This document shows, one piece after another, positions 14,616 through 23,336 of a stretch of DNA of 64,000 bases (positions are counted from its first letter, which is position 1; every line of letters starts with the position of its first letter). The stretch spans positions 186,001 through 250,000 of the forward strand of contig NZ_RCCV01000003.1 in NCBI RefSeq assembly GCF_003664255.1, given 5' to 3'. The position numbers were made by a program, and so were the translations under genes. This DNA comes from Micromonospora sp. M71_S20 (GTDB taxonomy: Bacteria > Actinomycetota > Actinomycetes > Mycobacteriales > Micromonosporaceae). Below the pieces are notes generated by a model, which was not told the DNA's origin, did not search any database, and saw nothing but the letters and a program-made list of their open reading frames with translations.

Positions 14616-17348
14616 ATGCGGAGAAGTTACGTCGGCGCGGTCGTGTCCGCGCTCGTCGTCGCCGCGGCCGTCGTGGCGGCACCGTTCACCGCCGCCGGCG
14701 CGCCCACCGCCGCCGCAGCCGCCGCCGAGCCGTACACCTGGAAGAACGTCCGGATCGACGGCGGCGGCTTCGTCCCCGGCATCGTCTTCAACCCCACCGA
14801 GAAGAACCTGATCTACGCCCGCACGGACATCGGCGGCATGTACCGGTGGGAGCAGGCCCGGCAGTTCTGGACGCCGCTGCTGGACTGGGTCGGCGCCGAC
14901 AAGTGGGGCTGGAACGGCGTGGTCAGCGTCGCCACGGACCCGGTGCAGACAAACCGCGTCTACGCGGCCGTCGGGATGTACACCAACGACTGGGACCCGA
15001 ACAACGGCGCCATCCTCCGCTCGGCCGACAAGGGCGCCACCTGGCAGGTCACCGAGCTGCCGTTCAAGAACGGCGGGAACATGCCCGGCCGGGGCATGGG
15101 CGAGCGCCTCGCCGTCGACCCCAACAAGAACAGCATCCTGTACTACGGCGCCGAGGGCGGCAACGGCCTGTGGCGCAGCACCGACTTCGGGGCGACCTGG
15201 GCCAAGGTGGCCAACTTCCCCAACGTCGGCAACTACCGGGCCGACCCGAGCGACCCGAACGGCTACAACGGCCAGAACCAGGGCCTGACCTGGGTCAGCT
15301 TCGACAAGAGCACCGGTACGGCCGGCACCGCCACGCAGACCGTCTACGTCGGCGTGGCCGACAAGGAGAACCCGGTCTACCGCAGCACGAACGGCGGCGC
15401 GAGCTGGGAGCGGATCGCCGGGCAGCCGACCGGCTACCTCGCGCACAAGGGCGTCGTCGACCCGGTGGGCGGCTTCCTCTACATCGCCACCAGCGACACC
15501 GGCGGCCCGTACGACGGCGGCAAGGGCGACGTCTGGAAGTTCGACCGCGCCACCGGCGCGTGGACGCGGATCAGCCCGATCCCGTCCACCAGCACCGACG
15601 CGTACTTCGGCTACAGCGGCCTCACCATCGACCGGCAGAAGCCGAACACCCTGATGGTGGCCACTCAGATCTCGTGGTGGCCGGACGCGATCTTCTGGCG
15701 CAGCACCGACGGGGGCGCCACCTGGACCCGGATCTGGGAGTTCACCAGCTACCCGAACAGGTCCAAGCGCTACACCATGGACGTCAGCTCGGTGCCGTGG
15801 CTGACCTTCGGCAGCAACCCCGCCCCGCCGGAGGAGACCCCGAAGCTGGGCTGGATGAACGAGTCGGTCGAGATCGACCCGCACGACAGCAACCGCTTCA
15901 TGTACGGCACCGGCGCGACCATCTACGGCAGCACCGACCTCACCAAGTGGGACGCCGGCAGCCAGTTCACCATCAAGCCCATGGTCAAGGGCCTGGAGGA
16001 GACCGCGGTGCTCGACCTGGTCAGCCCGCCCTCCGGGGCGCCGCTGGTCAGCGCGCTCGGCGACATCGGCGGCTTCCGGCACACCGACCTGGACGCCGTG
16101 CCGCCGATGATGTTCACCCAGCCGAACTTCACCAGCACCACCAGCCTGGACTACGCCGAGACGAAGCCGGCCGTGATGGTGCGGGCCGGCAACTTCGCCG
16201 ACGCGGACCGCCCCAACGATAGCCACGTCGCGTTCTCCACCGACGGCGGGGCGAACTGGTTCCAGGGCACCGAGCCGTCCGGCGTCAACAGCGGCGGCAC
16301 GGTCGCCGCGTCGGCCGACGGCAGCCGGTTCGTCTGGGCGCCGGGCGACGCCGGCCAGCGGGTGGTGCACTCGGTCGGGTTCGGCACCTCGTGGGCCGCG
16401 TCGACGGGCGTCCCGGCCAACGCGACCATCGAGTCCGACCGCGTCAATCCCCATAAGTTCTACGCCTTCGCCGGCGGCAAGCTCTACGTCAGCACCGACG
16501 GCGGGGTCAGTTTCACCGCCTCGGCCGCCGCCGGCCTGCCCACCACCGGCAACGTCAAGTTCAAGGCGCTGCCCGGCAAGGAGGGCGAGCTGTGGCTGGC
16601 CGGCGAGGGCGGGCTGTGGCGCTCGACCGACTCCGGGGCCACCTTCGCCAAGCTGGCGGCGGTGAGCACCGCCGGCAACGTCGGCTTCGGCAAGGCCGCG
16701 CCCGGCCGGACGTACCCGGCGCTGTACCTGTTCGGCACCGTCGACGGCCGACCCGGCGTGCACCGCTCGGACGACACCGGCGCGACCTGGGTGCGGATCA
16801 ACGACGACCAGCACCAGTACGGCAACGCGGGGGAGGCCCTGACCGGCGACCCCCGGGTCTACGGCCGGGTCTACCTCGGCACCAACGGCCGCGGCATCCT
16901 GGTGGCGGACCGGCTCGGCGGCACGCCCGACCCGACGCCGACCACCTCCACCCCGCCCCCGACGACCCCGCCGCCGACCACCCCGCCCCCGACCACCCCG
17001 CCGCCGCCGACCACGCCGCCCCCGACGACCCCGCCGCCCACCAGCGGGTGCACGGCGACGTACCGGGTGACCGGCTCCTGGCAGGGCGGCTTCCAGGGCG
17101 AGCTGGTGGTCCGCAACGCCGGCAGCGCGGCGATCGCCGGCTGGACGGTGGGCTGGACCTTCCCGGACGGTCAGAAGATCACCCAGCTCTGGGGCGGCAC
17201 CCACACCCAGACCGGGGCGACCGTCTCCGTCCGTGACGCCGGCTGGAACGGCGCCCTCGGTGCGGGCGCCACCGCCACCGCCGGCTTCCTGGGCAGTACG
17301 ACCGGGGCGAACACCCCGCCGGCCACCGTCACCTGTACCGCCCGCTGA
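14616..17348 (+). CDS. Secreted GH74 xyloglucanase with CBM2
   Basis: 910 residues from ATG 14616 (GGAAGGA 7 nt upstream). Signal peptide 1-~39. GH74 double seven-blade beta-propeller, ~40-765, with repeated Asp-box-like blades (RSTDFGATWAKV, RSTNGGASWERI, RSTDGGATWTRI, RSTDSGATFAKL). The catalytic Asp pair is conserved: D71 in ARTDIGGMYRW and D483 in ALGDIGGFRHTD. A Pro/Thr linker (~768-808, PTTPPPTTPP repeats) leads to a family 2 carbohydrate-binding module (~809-910) with two terminal Cys (SGCTATYRV ... VTCTAR). It should cleave xyloglucan outside the cell while anchored on cellulose. A CebR-like operator upstream indicates induction by cellulose breakdown products. Confidence 0.96.
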   Translation: MRRSYVGAVVSALVVAAAVVAAPFTAAGAPTAAAAAAEPYTWKNVRIDGGGFVPGIVFNPTEKNLIYARTDIGGMYRWEQARQFWTPLLDWVGADKWGWNGVVSVATDPVQTNRVYAAVGMYTNDWDPNNGAILRSADKGATWQVTELPFKNGGNMPGRGMGERLAVDPNKNSILYYGAEGGNGLWRSTDFGATWAKVANFPNVGNYRADPSDPNGYNGQNQGLTWVSFDKSTGTAGTATQTVYVGVADKENPVYRSTNGGASWERIAGQPTGYLAHKGVVDPVGGFLYIATSDTGGPYDGGKGDVWKFDRATGAWTRISPIPSTSTDAYFGYSGLTIDRQKPNTLMVATQISWWPDAIFWRSTDGGATWTRIWEFTSYPNRSKRYTMDVSSVPWLTFGSNPAPPEETPKLGWMNESVEIDPHDSNRFMYGTGATIYGSTDLTKWDAGSQFTIKPMVKGLEETAVLDLVSPPSGAPLVSALGDIGGFRHTDLDAVPPMMFTQPNFTSTTSLDYAETKPAVMVRAGNFADADRPNDSHVAFSTDGGANWFQGTEPSGVNSGGTVAASADGSRFVWAPGDAGQRVVHSVGFGTSWAASTGVPANATIESDRVNPHKFYAFAGGKLYVSTDGGVSFTASAAAGLPTTGNVKFKALPGKEGELWLAGEGGLWRSTDSGATFAKLAAVSTAGNVGFGKAAPGRTYPALYLFGTVDGRPGVHRSDDTGATWVRINDDQHQYGNAGEALTGDPRVYGRVYLGTNGRGILVADRLGGTPDPTPTTSTPPPTTPPPTTPPPTTPPPPTTPPPTTPPPTSGCTATYRVTGSWQGGFQGELVVRNAGSAAIAGWTVGWTFPDGQKITQLWGGTHTQTGATVSVRDAGWNGALGAGATATAGFLGSTTGANTPPATVTCTAR

Positions 17349-17536
17349 CCGTCCCCTCCGCCGACCGCGCACCCCGTCCCCACCAGGGGCGTGACGTGCG
17401 CGGTCGTGCGGAGCGGCCGGTGGCCCCGGGCCGGTCCGTGATTGAGAGGGAGCGGCCTACCCGGCACGCACCGAGAGGGCCGGTGTCCCGGCGGGCCATA
17501 GGCTCGGGGGACCGCCCGTCGAAGGAGGGGTCCTCC

Positions 17537-18175
17537 GTGAGTCCGATCAGGACGACCTATCTCGCCGCCGCGCGCTCGGCGGTGGAGCTGCTCGCCGCCC
17601 CCGCCGTCGCGGCCCGCTGGGACGAACCGAGCGCCCTGCCCGCGTTCGGCGTGGGGGGCCTGGCCGGCCACCTCGCCAGCCAGGTGCTCGGCGTCCCCGC
17701 CGTGCTGGCCGCACCCGTCCCCGCCGGCGACCCCGTGGGGCTGCTCGACCACTACGTGCGCGGCACCTGGCTCGGCGCCCCGGTCGACGCCACGGTGAAC
17801 GTCGCCATCCGCCGCGCCGGTGACGGACTCGCCGCCGACGGCCCGGCCGCTCTGGTCGACCGGTGTGCCGACACGCTGCGCGAACTGGCGGACGTGCTGG
17901 CGGCCGAGCCATCCGGGCGGGTGGTGCACGTGGTCCGTGGCCCGTGGTCGCTCACCCTGGACGACTACCTGGTCACCCGGCTGATGGAACTCGTCGTGCA
18001 CGCGGACGACCTCGCGGTCAGCGTCGGGGTGCCCACCCCGGAGTTGCCGACCGAGGTGGTCGACCCGGTGCTGACGCTGCTGGCCCGCCTCGCCGTGCAC
18101 CGGCACGGGCAGCCGGCGGTGCTGCGCGCCCTGAGCCGGGCGGAGCGGGCTCCGGCGAGCGTCGCCGCCCTCTGA
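17537..18175 (+). CDS. Maleylpyruvate isomerase/DinB-like family protein
   Basis: 212 residues from GTG 17537; AAGGAGG sits nine bases upstream, so the longer open frame is not used. The fold is the four-helix maleylpyruvate isomerase N-terminal/DinB type: FGVGGLAGHLASQVLGV, then TRLMELVVHADDLAVSVG, where His residues (e.g. GHL, VHADDL) are at the usual metal positions. In actinobacteria such proteins may use mycothiol as cofactor, but no specific substrate can be inferred. Likely cytoplasmic and monocistronic. Confidence 0.8.
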   Translation: MSPIRTTYLAAARSAVELLAAPAVAARWDEPSALPAFGVGGLAGHLASQVLGVPAVLAAPVPAGDPVGLLDHYVRGTWLGAPVDATVNVAIRRAGDGLAADGPAALVDRCADTLRELADVLAAEPSGRVVHVVRGPWSLTLDDYLVTRLMELVVHADDLAVSVGVPTPELPTEVVDPVLTLLARLAVHRHGQPAVLRALSRAERAPASVAAL

Positions 18176-18228
18176 ACGGGCGCGGGACGACGGGGCCGCC
18201 CGCCGCGGGACGTCGCCCGGAACAGGCG

Positions 18229-18264
18229 CGGGCCCCGGCCGACCTCGCGGTCTTCCGGGGCCCG
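18229..18264. terminator. Convergent hairpin terminator
   Basis: A perfect 10-bp stem (CGGGCCCCGG at 18229-18238 with its complement at 18255-18264) around a 16-nt loop that can itself pair. It lies between two convergent genes. Confidence 0.6.
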
Positions 18265-18290
18265 TTCGTCGCGAGCGCGTGCCGAGCCGG

Positions 18291-18698
18291 TCAGCCGTCG
18301 AGGCCGACGGGGGAGTTGGGCCGGTCGACGTCGACGAACTCGATGTCGTCCATCGCCCGGTCGCCCCGGCTGCCGGCGGCCCGCGCGGCGGTGCCGGCGG
18401 CCCAGCCGATCGCCGCGCCGACCAGCGTGGCGCCGATCAGCAGCGTCCAGGGCAGCGCGGGCCGGCGGCCGGCCAGCGCGTCGAAGGCCTGGGTGGCCCG
18501 GCGGCGGGCCTCGTCCGCCGCGGAGCCCACCAGGTCGCCGGCCTCGTCGGCGAGACCGGAGCCGCCCCGGCGGGCCGAACGGGCAGTGTCCCGGACGCTG
18601 TCGCTGGCGGAGCTGACCGCCGAGACCAGGTGCTGCCACGCCTGGTCCGTGATCCGCTCGGGCTTGCTGCGGCGGTCCAGCAGGTTGCTTCCGAACAT
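18291..18698 (-). CDS. Small membrane protein, unknown function
   Basis: 135 residues from ATG 18698, preceded by GAGGAGG; the longer frame upstream has no such signal. The N-terminal half is amphipathic helix (AWQHLVSAVSSASDSVRDTA, DLVGSAADEARRRATQAFDAL) and one membrane segment follows near 90-112 (PWTLLIGATLVGAAIGWAAG). The C-terminus ends MDDIEFVDVDRPNSPVG. The layout resembles small YtxH/DUF3618-like stress or envelope proteins, but I do not recognise the family for certain. Next to a tiny lipoprotein on the same strand. Confidence 0.7.
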   Translation of the reverse strand: MFGSNLLDRRSKPERITDQAWQHLVSAVSSASDSVRDTARSARRGGSGLADEAGDLVGSAADEARRRATQAFDALAGRRPALPWTLLIGATLVGAAIGWAAGTAARAAGSRGDRAMDDIEFVDVDRPNSPVGLDG

Positions 18699-18839
18699 GG
18701 TGGGTACCTCCTCGGGTGCCGAAGCCGGCGGCCACTTCGGACCTCGGCGTCGCACCGGCGTGTGACGGTTCGCTCTTTTCCGCCTGTGCCCGGTGGGGCC
18801 GTTCCGCAAACCCCCGTACGGGCGGCCCGCGGCCCGGCC

Positions 18840-18989
18840 TCAGCGGACGGCGACCGCCGCGGGCACGCCCCGCGCGAAGTCGTCGTCACCGTCGTCGTCG
18901 TCATCGCCTCCGCCGCCGCCGAAGCCGCAGGCCAGTACGAGGGCCAACAGCGCGCTGACGCCGGCCAGCGCGGCAAGTCTCCTGAACAT
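18840..18989 (-). CDS. Tiny acidic lipoprotein-like peptide
   Basis: 49 residues from ATG 18989, with GGGAGGAC five bases upstream. The N-terminus is a lipoprotein-type signal (MFRRLAALAGVSALLALVLAC), so after cleavage at the Cys only ~29 residues remain: GFGGGGG, an acidic run DDDDDGDDD and a short tail. No family recognised. The acidic run could bind metal ions at the cell surface. Codon use fits the genome and the start signal is good, but the size leaves some doubt. Confidence 0.55.
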   Translation of the reverse strand: MFRRLAALAGVSALLALVLACGFGGGGGDDDDDGDDDFARGVPAAVAVR

Positions 18990-19321
18990 CGATCGTCCTC
19001 CCGGTCGCAGTCGTGTCTCCGAGCCGATGCTAGGCAGAACGGGCAAGGCCCGGGGCCGAAGCGGAAGAGGCCACGCCCGGGGGCCGGCTGTTGGGCGTGG
19101 CCGGAGGGAGCCGGCTACCCTGGGGCGGCGCGACGCGTCAGCGAGCAGCTGATCGTCGGGTAGACAAAACGTCAATAGTCCGGATAAGGGCGACTTGCTG
19201 TGCCCTGATCCGCGAATTGCTCATCCCGAGGGGTGGCGACCGAGGCCGTCAGAGGAATACTCTCGGTCGCGGCCCGCGTACTGATGAGGCGCCCGTCGGA
19301 CGGGCGAGTGGAGGTGCTCGC
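18990..19321. other. Intergenic region with two hairpins before the STAS gene
   Basis: About 330 bp between divergent starts. It holds two perfect inverted repeats: 19069-19078 with 19093-19102 (10 bp, GGCCACGCCC arm) and 19236-19244 with 19262-19270 (9 bp, GCGACCGAG arm, 17-nt loop). A TACCCT box lies near 19115. AT-rich patches occur around 19165-19225 (e.g. AGACAAAACGTCAATAG). No coding frame with a start signal was found. The hairpins may mark a small RNA or a structured leader. Confidence 0.45.
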
Positions 19322-19684
19322 GTGAGCCTGTCGATCGTGAAGTCGGTCCTGCCCGGTGGTGTCATCGAGATCGCCCCGCGGGGTGAGATCGACGTCGACA
19401 CCGCGTACGAGGTGCGCGAGGCGATCGCCGAGGTCCTGACCAAGGGGCGCCCCGGCCGGATCGAGCTGAACATGCGGCTCGTCACCTTCATCGACTCGGT
19501 CGGCATCAGCGCGATGGTCGCCGGCTTCCAGACCGCCGAGGTGAGCGGCGTCAAGCTCGTCGTCACCGAGCCGAGCCGCTTCGTGCACCGGCAGCTCTGG
19601 GTGACCGGCCTGCTCGGCCTCTTCGGCGCCCCCGAGCCCTACTACGCCGGCGCGCCCACCCCCGAGGTCCTCCCCGGAGCCTGA
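19322..19684 (+). CDS. STAS-domain anti-sigma factor antagonist
   Basis: 120 residues from GTG 19322 with GGAGGT upstream. Single STAS domain: VIEIAPRGEIDVDTAYEVRE, then RLVTFIDSVGISAMVAGF, where S59 in the FIDSVG motif is at the place of the phospho-acceptor Ser of SpoIIAA/RsbV. Such proteins bind an anti-sigma kinase when unphosphorylated and so free a sigma factor. No partner kinase or sigma factor is adjacent, so this is an orphan member. It has a long upstream region with two hairpins. Confidence 0.88.
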   Translation: MSLSIVKSVLPGGVIEIAPRGEIDVDTAYEVREAIAEVLTKGRPGRIELNMRLVTFIDSVGISAMVAGFQTAEVSGVKLVVTEPSRFVHRQLWVTGLLGLFGAPEPYYAGAPTPEVLPGA

Positions 19685-19703
19685 CCCGCCGACGGCGCTC
19701 CGC

Positions 19704-20528
19704 TCAGGCGTCGCCGAGGCCCGACAGGTCGACGTCCGCCACCTCGGTGACCGCGCGGATCGCCGTCACCGAGGCGTACCCCTCGGCCAGCAGGGCCAGG
19801 TCGGTGCCGGGCTGCACGGCCTGCCCCGGCTCCTCCAGCGACGTGCGGACGAAGCCGTGCCCGGCGTCCGCCACCGTCATCTGCACCTGGCCGAAGGTGG
19901 CGAGCGTGCCCCGGCGCACCCCGCGCAGCCGGTTGTGCGGCAGGTCCGGCGCGTTCACGTTGAGCACGCTCTCCACCGGCCCGGCGGTGAGCCGGGGCAG
20001 CAGGTCCAGGGCGACCCGGGCGGCCGTCGCCCAGTGCCGCTCGGCGTCGCGTACCCGGGCGGCGGCGGCCACCGCGGCGCCCCCGCTGGCGGCCGTGGCC
20101 TCCCCGGCCGAGAGCACGTCGAGCGAGACGGCCATCGCCCGGCAGCCGTTCGCGGCGGCGGTGAAGGCCGCACCCACGGTGCCCGAGTGCAGCACCGCAC
20201 GTCCCGCGTTCGCGCCCCGGTTGATGCCGGACAGCACCACCGCCGGCGGGGGGCCGAAGGCGCCGTGCACGGCGATCAGCGCGATGAAGCCGGGGGAGCC
20301 GCCGACCGCGAACGCCGGCACCCCCGGCGCCTCCGGCAGCGGGTGCTCGTGGACCACCACGTGCCCGTCGCGCTCCACGGCGGTCATCGCGGCGCTGGTG
20401 CCGCTCGCCTCCTCCAGCGGCGCGGCGACGACCACGTCCAGGCCCCGGTCCGCCGCCGCCCGCGCGAGCGCCTGGATGCCGGGCGCGGCGATCCCGTCGT
20501 CGTTGGTGACCAGTACCCGCAGCGTCAT
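19704..20528 (-). CDS. surE: 5'/3'-nucleotidase SurE
   Basis: 274 residues. SurE hydrolyses nucleoside 5'- and 3'-monophosphates and short polyphosphates. The N-terminal metal-binding motif VTNDDGIAAPGIQALARA (DD pair), and SGINRGANAGRAVLHSGTVGAAFTA with its Asn/Ser metal ligands, are diagnostic. Length is normal, with a small Gly/Ala insertion around 150-160. The ATG overlaps the stop of the upstream PfkB gene (ATGA at 20525-20528), so the two form a coupled operon. Confidence 0.95.
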   Translation of the reverse strand: MTLRVLVTNDDGIAAPGIQALARAAADRGLDVVVAAPLEEASGTSAAMTAVERDGHVVVHEHPLPEAPGVPAFAVGGSPGFIALIAVHGAFGPPPAVVLSGINRGANAGRAVLHSGTVGAAFTAAANGCRAMAVSLDVLSAGEATAASGGAAVAAAARVRDAERHWATAARVALDLLPRLTAGPVESVLNVNAPDLPHNRLRGVRRGTLATFGQVQMTVADAGHGFVRTSLEEPGQAVQPGTDLALLAEGYASVTAIRAVTEVADVDLSGLGDA

Positions 20529-21502
20529 CGCCCGGCCGCCCGGTCGGCCAGTTCGTCGGGGCTGGTCCGCTCCTGCGGCCGGCTGCCGGCCGGCACGAGG
20601 CGCACCCGGTCGACCAGGCCGGTGATCGAGTCGAGCCGGCCGGTGCCGAGGCCGTGCCGGGTCACGTTCAGCGCGCCGGCCGCCGCGCCGGTACGGATCG
20701 CGGTGCGCACGTCACCGCCGCGCGCCACCACGGCCGCCACCCCGGCGGTCATCGAGTCGCCCGCCCCGCGCGGGTCGGCCGCCTCCAGTCGGGGCATCTC
20801 GACCTCGAAGACCTCGCCGTCGACCAGGGCGAGGGCGGGCTTGTCGGCCCGGCTCACCACCACGTTCTCGGCGCCGCCGGCATGCAGGTCGTACAGGGCA
20901 CGGGTGAGCTGCTCCTCGTCCTCGCCGTCGGCGCGGCCGTCGGCGATCAGCTCCTCGTGGCTGACCTTGAGGAAGAAGACGCCGCTGTCCAGCACGGCGT
21001 CGAGGTGCTCGCCGCAGAGGTCGACCACCACCCGGCTGCCGTTGGCCCCGAGGTCGGCGGCGAACCGCCGGTAGAGGTCGGCCGGGACCAGCGACGGCTC
21101 GTTCGGCCCGCTCAGCACGCTGACCGTGGCGCGCAGGCCCTCGCCGAGCGCCAGGTTGTAGAGCTCGTCCAGCTCGTGCCGGCTGAGCGGCTGGCCGGGC
21201 ACGTCCACGATCTCCTGCCGGGAGCCCTCGCGCCGGTCGTGCACGTAGCCGCCGCTGCCGGAGTCGCGGACCACCACCTTGAGGTTCACCCCCTCGCTGA
21301 CCAGCAGCGGCTCCAGCACCTGGCCGATCTCGCCGCCGAGGGCGGTGCAGAGCACCACGTCGACCCCGAGCGACATCACCATCCGGGCCTGCCAGACGCC
21401 CTGCCCGCCGGGGTGCAGGTGCAGCTCCGGCTCCTCGCTGGGCTGGTCGACGGTCACCGTCAGTCGGGGCGTGGGCGCGAAGACCATCACGTGCCCGCTC
21501 AT
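20525..21502 (-). CDS. PfkB-family carbohydrate kinase (1-phosphofructokinase-like)
   Basis: 325 residues from ATG 21502. Ribokinase/PfkB fold: N-terminal substrate motif LHLHPGGQGVWQARMVMSLG, central VVVDLCGEHL and KVSHEEL, and the PfkB signature 2 EAADPRGAGDSMTAGV with the catalytic Asp. Residues resemble the 1-phosphofructokinase/tagatose kinase branch more than ribokinase. It is translationally coupled to surE. The sugar phosphate used cannot be told from sequence. No clear Shine-Dalgarno precedes the ATG. Confidence 0.9.
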   Translation of the reverse strand: MSGHVMVFAPTPRLTVTVDQPSEEPELHLHPGGQGVWQARMVMSLGVDVVLCTALGGEIGQVLEPLLVSEGVNLKVVVRDSGSGGYVHDRREGSRQEIVDVPGQPLSRHELDELYNLALGEGLRATVSVLSGPNEPSLVPADLYRRFAADLGANGSRVVVDLCGEHLDAVLDSGVFFLKVSHEELIADGRADGEDEEQLTRALYDLHAGGAENVVVSRADKPALALVDGEVFEVEMPRLEAADPRGAGDSMTAGVAAVVARGGDVRTAIRTGAAAGALNVTRHGLGTGRLDSITGLVDRVRLVPAGSRPQERTSPDELADRAAGR

Positions 21503-21679
21503 CCGTCGTACCCGTTCATGCGCCCGCCCTCCGCCGACCGACACGTGCAGTGACCATTCATCAGCTGACCGTAGTGGGATCGGCGGCCGGACGTCCGGAC
21601 TCCGGGCGGGATCGGCGCGGCGTTGCCAGCGCGCCCGGCATGCGCGACGATCGGGCGACCACCGACGCTGGGAGACGGC

Positions 21680-22147
21680 GTGCTCAGGCGAAGTTCCTTC
21701 AGCTACACCGTCCAGGCGCGCTGCTCCCTCGCGGAGGCCGCGGCACTGCTCGCCGACCCCGCCCGGCAGGAGGACCTGCACCCGCTGATCGTCCGGGTCC
21801 GTCGGGTGCCACCCCGTCCCGGCGCGCGCGCCAGCTACGCCATCACCGATCGGCTGGCCGCCGGGCCGGTGCGCCTGCCGATCACCTACCGCGCTGACGT
21901 CCTCGTCGACGATCCGGACGAGATCGTCACGGTGGCCCGCCAGTGGCCCGCCACCACGGTGCGCAACCACACCCGGCTGCGGGCGGAGCCCGACGGCGTG
22001 GTCCGCATCGAGGTCGAGATCACCCTCGCCGCGCCCGCGCCGCTCTTCGGCTACGCGTTCCGCCAGGCCCGCGCCGCCCATCTCGGGCTGGCCGCGCGCC
22101 TCGCCGCGGCCCTCGACACGAACCCGCCCGGGCCGCCGGCCGGCTGA
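21680..22147 (+). CDS. SRPBCC-fold protein
   Basis: 155 residues from GTG 21680. A START/polyketide-cyclase-like domain: FSYTVQARCSLAEAAALLADPARQEDLHPLIVRVR at the N-terminus, RVPPRPGARASYAITDRL and RIEVEITLAAPAPLFGYAF with the usual long C-terminal helix. Such proteins bind hydrophobic ligands in an internal pocket; the ligand is unknown. Divergent from the PfkB gene and convergent with the secreted protein downstream. Confidence 0.75.
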   Translation: MLRRSSFSYTVQARCSLAEAAALLADPARQEDLHPLIVRVRRVPPRPGARASYAITDRLAAGPVRLPITYRADVLVDDPDEIVTVARQWPATTVRNHTRLRAEPDGVVRIEVEITLAAPAPLFGYAFRQARAAHLGLAARLAAALDTNPPGPPAG

Positions 22148-22190
22148 CCGCGAAGCAGCCAGGCCCGGCCGGAGGCGACGGCGCCGTCGT

Positions 22191-22226
22191 GCCCCGGCGA
22201 CCCCGCGCCGGGCGGGTCGCCGGGGC
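22191..22226. terminator. Convergent hairpin terminator
   Basis: Perfect 13-bp stem (GCCCCGGCGACCC at 22191-22203 with 22214-22226) and a 10-nt loop between two convergent genes. Confidence 0.75.
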
Positions 22227-22233
22227 GCGGGCG

Positions 22234-23328
22234 TCAGTAGACCGACAGGTGCACGTGGTTGGTGTGGTCGCTGGACGGGTCGCCGTTGGCCCCGCTGTAC
22301 GACTTCCACCCGCTGCTCGGCAGCCAGATCTGCCGGTACCAGATCACGTAGAGCACGGCGAGCCGGTCGGCGTTGCGCACGAAGTACGCCGACAGGTTGT
22401 TGCCGTACGTCCGGTCGCCGCCCGTGGCGTCGCCGCCGAAGCCGCCCTTCTGGGCCGCGAAGTCGCAGGCCCGGCCCTTCGGATGCTCGCCCGAGCCGCC
22501 GGGGCGGTAACAGGAGACGTAGCGGGTGAAGCCCGCCGCCTTGGCCTGGTTGAGCGCGTGCAGGGTGCGCGGGGTGATGCAGCCGTTGGCGGGGGTGGGG
22601 TCGTTGACGCTGCACGACTCGCGCGGCCAGGAGCCGTCGGAGTTGCGTGGCGCCGCCTTCGCCGTCTTGCTCGACGTGCCGCCCGGCGAGGAGCCGCCGC
22701 CCGCGGACTGCTGCCGCTGTTGCTGCTGCTCGCGGTTGGCGACCGTCAGCGCCCGTTCGGCCTGCTCCTTGCGCTTGGCCATCACGCTGACCTGCTTGCG
22801 CTGCTCCCGGATCTCGCCGTCCAGGGCCAGCTTGGTGCGGGTGGCCTCGTCCCGGGTCGCCTGGAGCTCGCGCAGGGCCCGGTCCTCCTTGGCGGCCACC
22901 GCGTCGAGGGCCGCGGCGCGGTCCATGAAGCCGTCCGGGGAGCTGCTGTTCAGCAGGGCGGACGCCACGCTGAGCCGGCCGGTGCGGTAGGCGGCCCCGG
23001 CGATCTCGCCGACCTTGGCGGTGCGCGCGGTCAGCTCGACCTCGGTGGTCTTGAGCTGCGCGGCGAGCTGCTGCTGCCGCTTGGCCGACGTGTCCAGGGC
23101 GCGCTTGGCGTCGAGGTAGCCCTTGCTGGCGGCCTCCAACTGGGCCCGCAGGGCGGGCGTGCCGCCCTCCTCGTCCTGGCCGGGAGCCGCGGCGAGCAGG
23201 CCGGCGCGGGTGGCGGCCGCCGCCGGGGCGGCGGTGACCGGGGCCACCGCGGCGCCGAGGGCGATCATCGTGGCGATCAGGGCCGCCGTGCGGGCGGCAC
23301 GTCGTCGTACGGGTGCCATCACTGGCAT
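22234..23328 (-). CDS. Secreted coiled-coil protein with M15-like/ARB_07466-type C-terminal domain
   Basis: 364 residues using ATG 23328, which lies 8 nt after GGAAGG; an ATG two codons earlier is too close to that site. Signal peptide 1-~38. Residues ~55-210 form long coiled coils (LDTSAKRQQQLAAQLKTTEV, ending in a Gln-rich EQQQQRQQ), as in NlpC/P60-type wall proteins. The C-terminal ~130 residues hold CITPRTLHALNQAK, YRPGGSGEHPKGRACDFA and SSDHTNHVHLSVY, the His/Asp pattern of D-Ala-D-Ala carboxypeptidase-like (M15-like) domains. Probably a peptidoglycan-binding or wall-modifying protein. A c-di-AMP riboswitch controls it. Confidence 0.85.
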   Translation of the reverse strand: MPVMAPVRRRAARTAALIATMIALGAAVAPVTAAPAAAATRAGLLAAAPGQDEEGGTPALRAQLEAASKGYLDAKRALDTSAKRQQQLAAQLKTTEVELTARTAKVGEIAGAAYRTGRLSVASALLNSSSPDGFMDRAAALDAVAAKEDRALRELQATRDEATRTKLALDGEIREQRKQVSVMAKRKEQAERALTVANREQQQQRQQSAGGGSSPGGTSSKTAKAAPRNSDGSWPRESCSVNDPTPANGCITPRTLHALNQAKAAGFTRYVSCYRPGGSGEHPKGRACDFAAQKGGFGGDATGGDRTYGNNLSAYFVRNADRLAVLYVIWYRQIWLPSSGWKSYSGANGDPSSDHTNHVHLSVY

Positions 23329-23336
23329 ACACATGT

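Noticed and set aside
16940..17043. Tandem CCGCCGACCACC-like repeats
   Set aside because: They encode the Pro/Thr linker between the GH74 and CBM2 domains and need no other explanation.
20525..23332. A 935-residue minus-strand frame covering PfkB and upstream DNA
   Set aside because: Only the last 325 codons have PfkB motifs; the upstream part is antisense or out-of-frame sequence of the secreted protein and SRPBCC genes.
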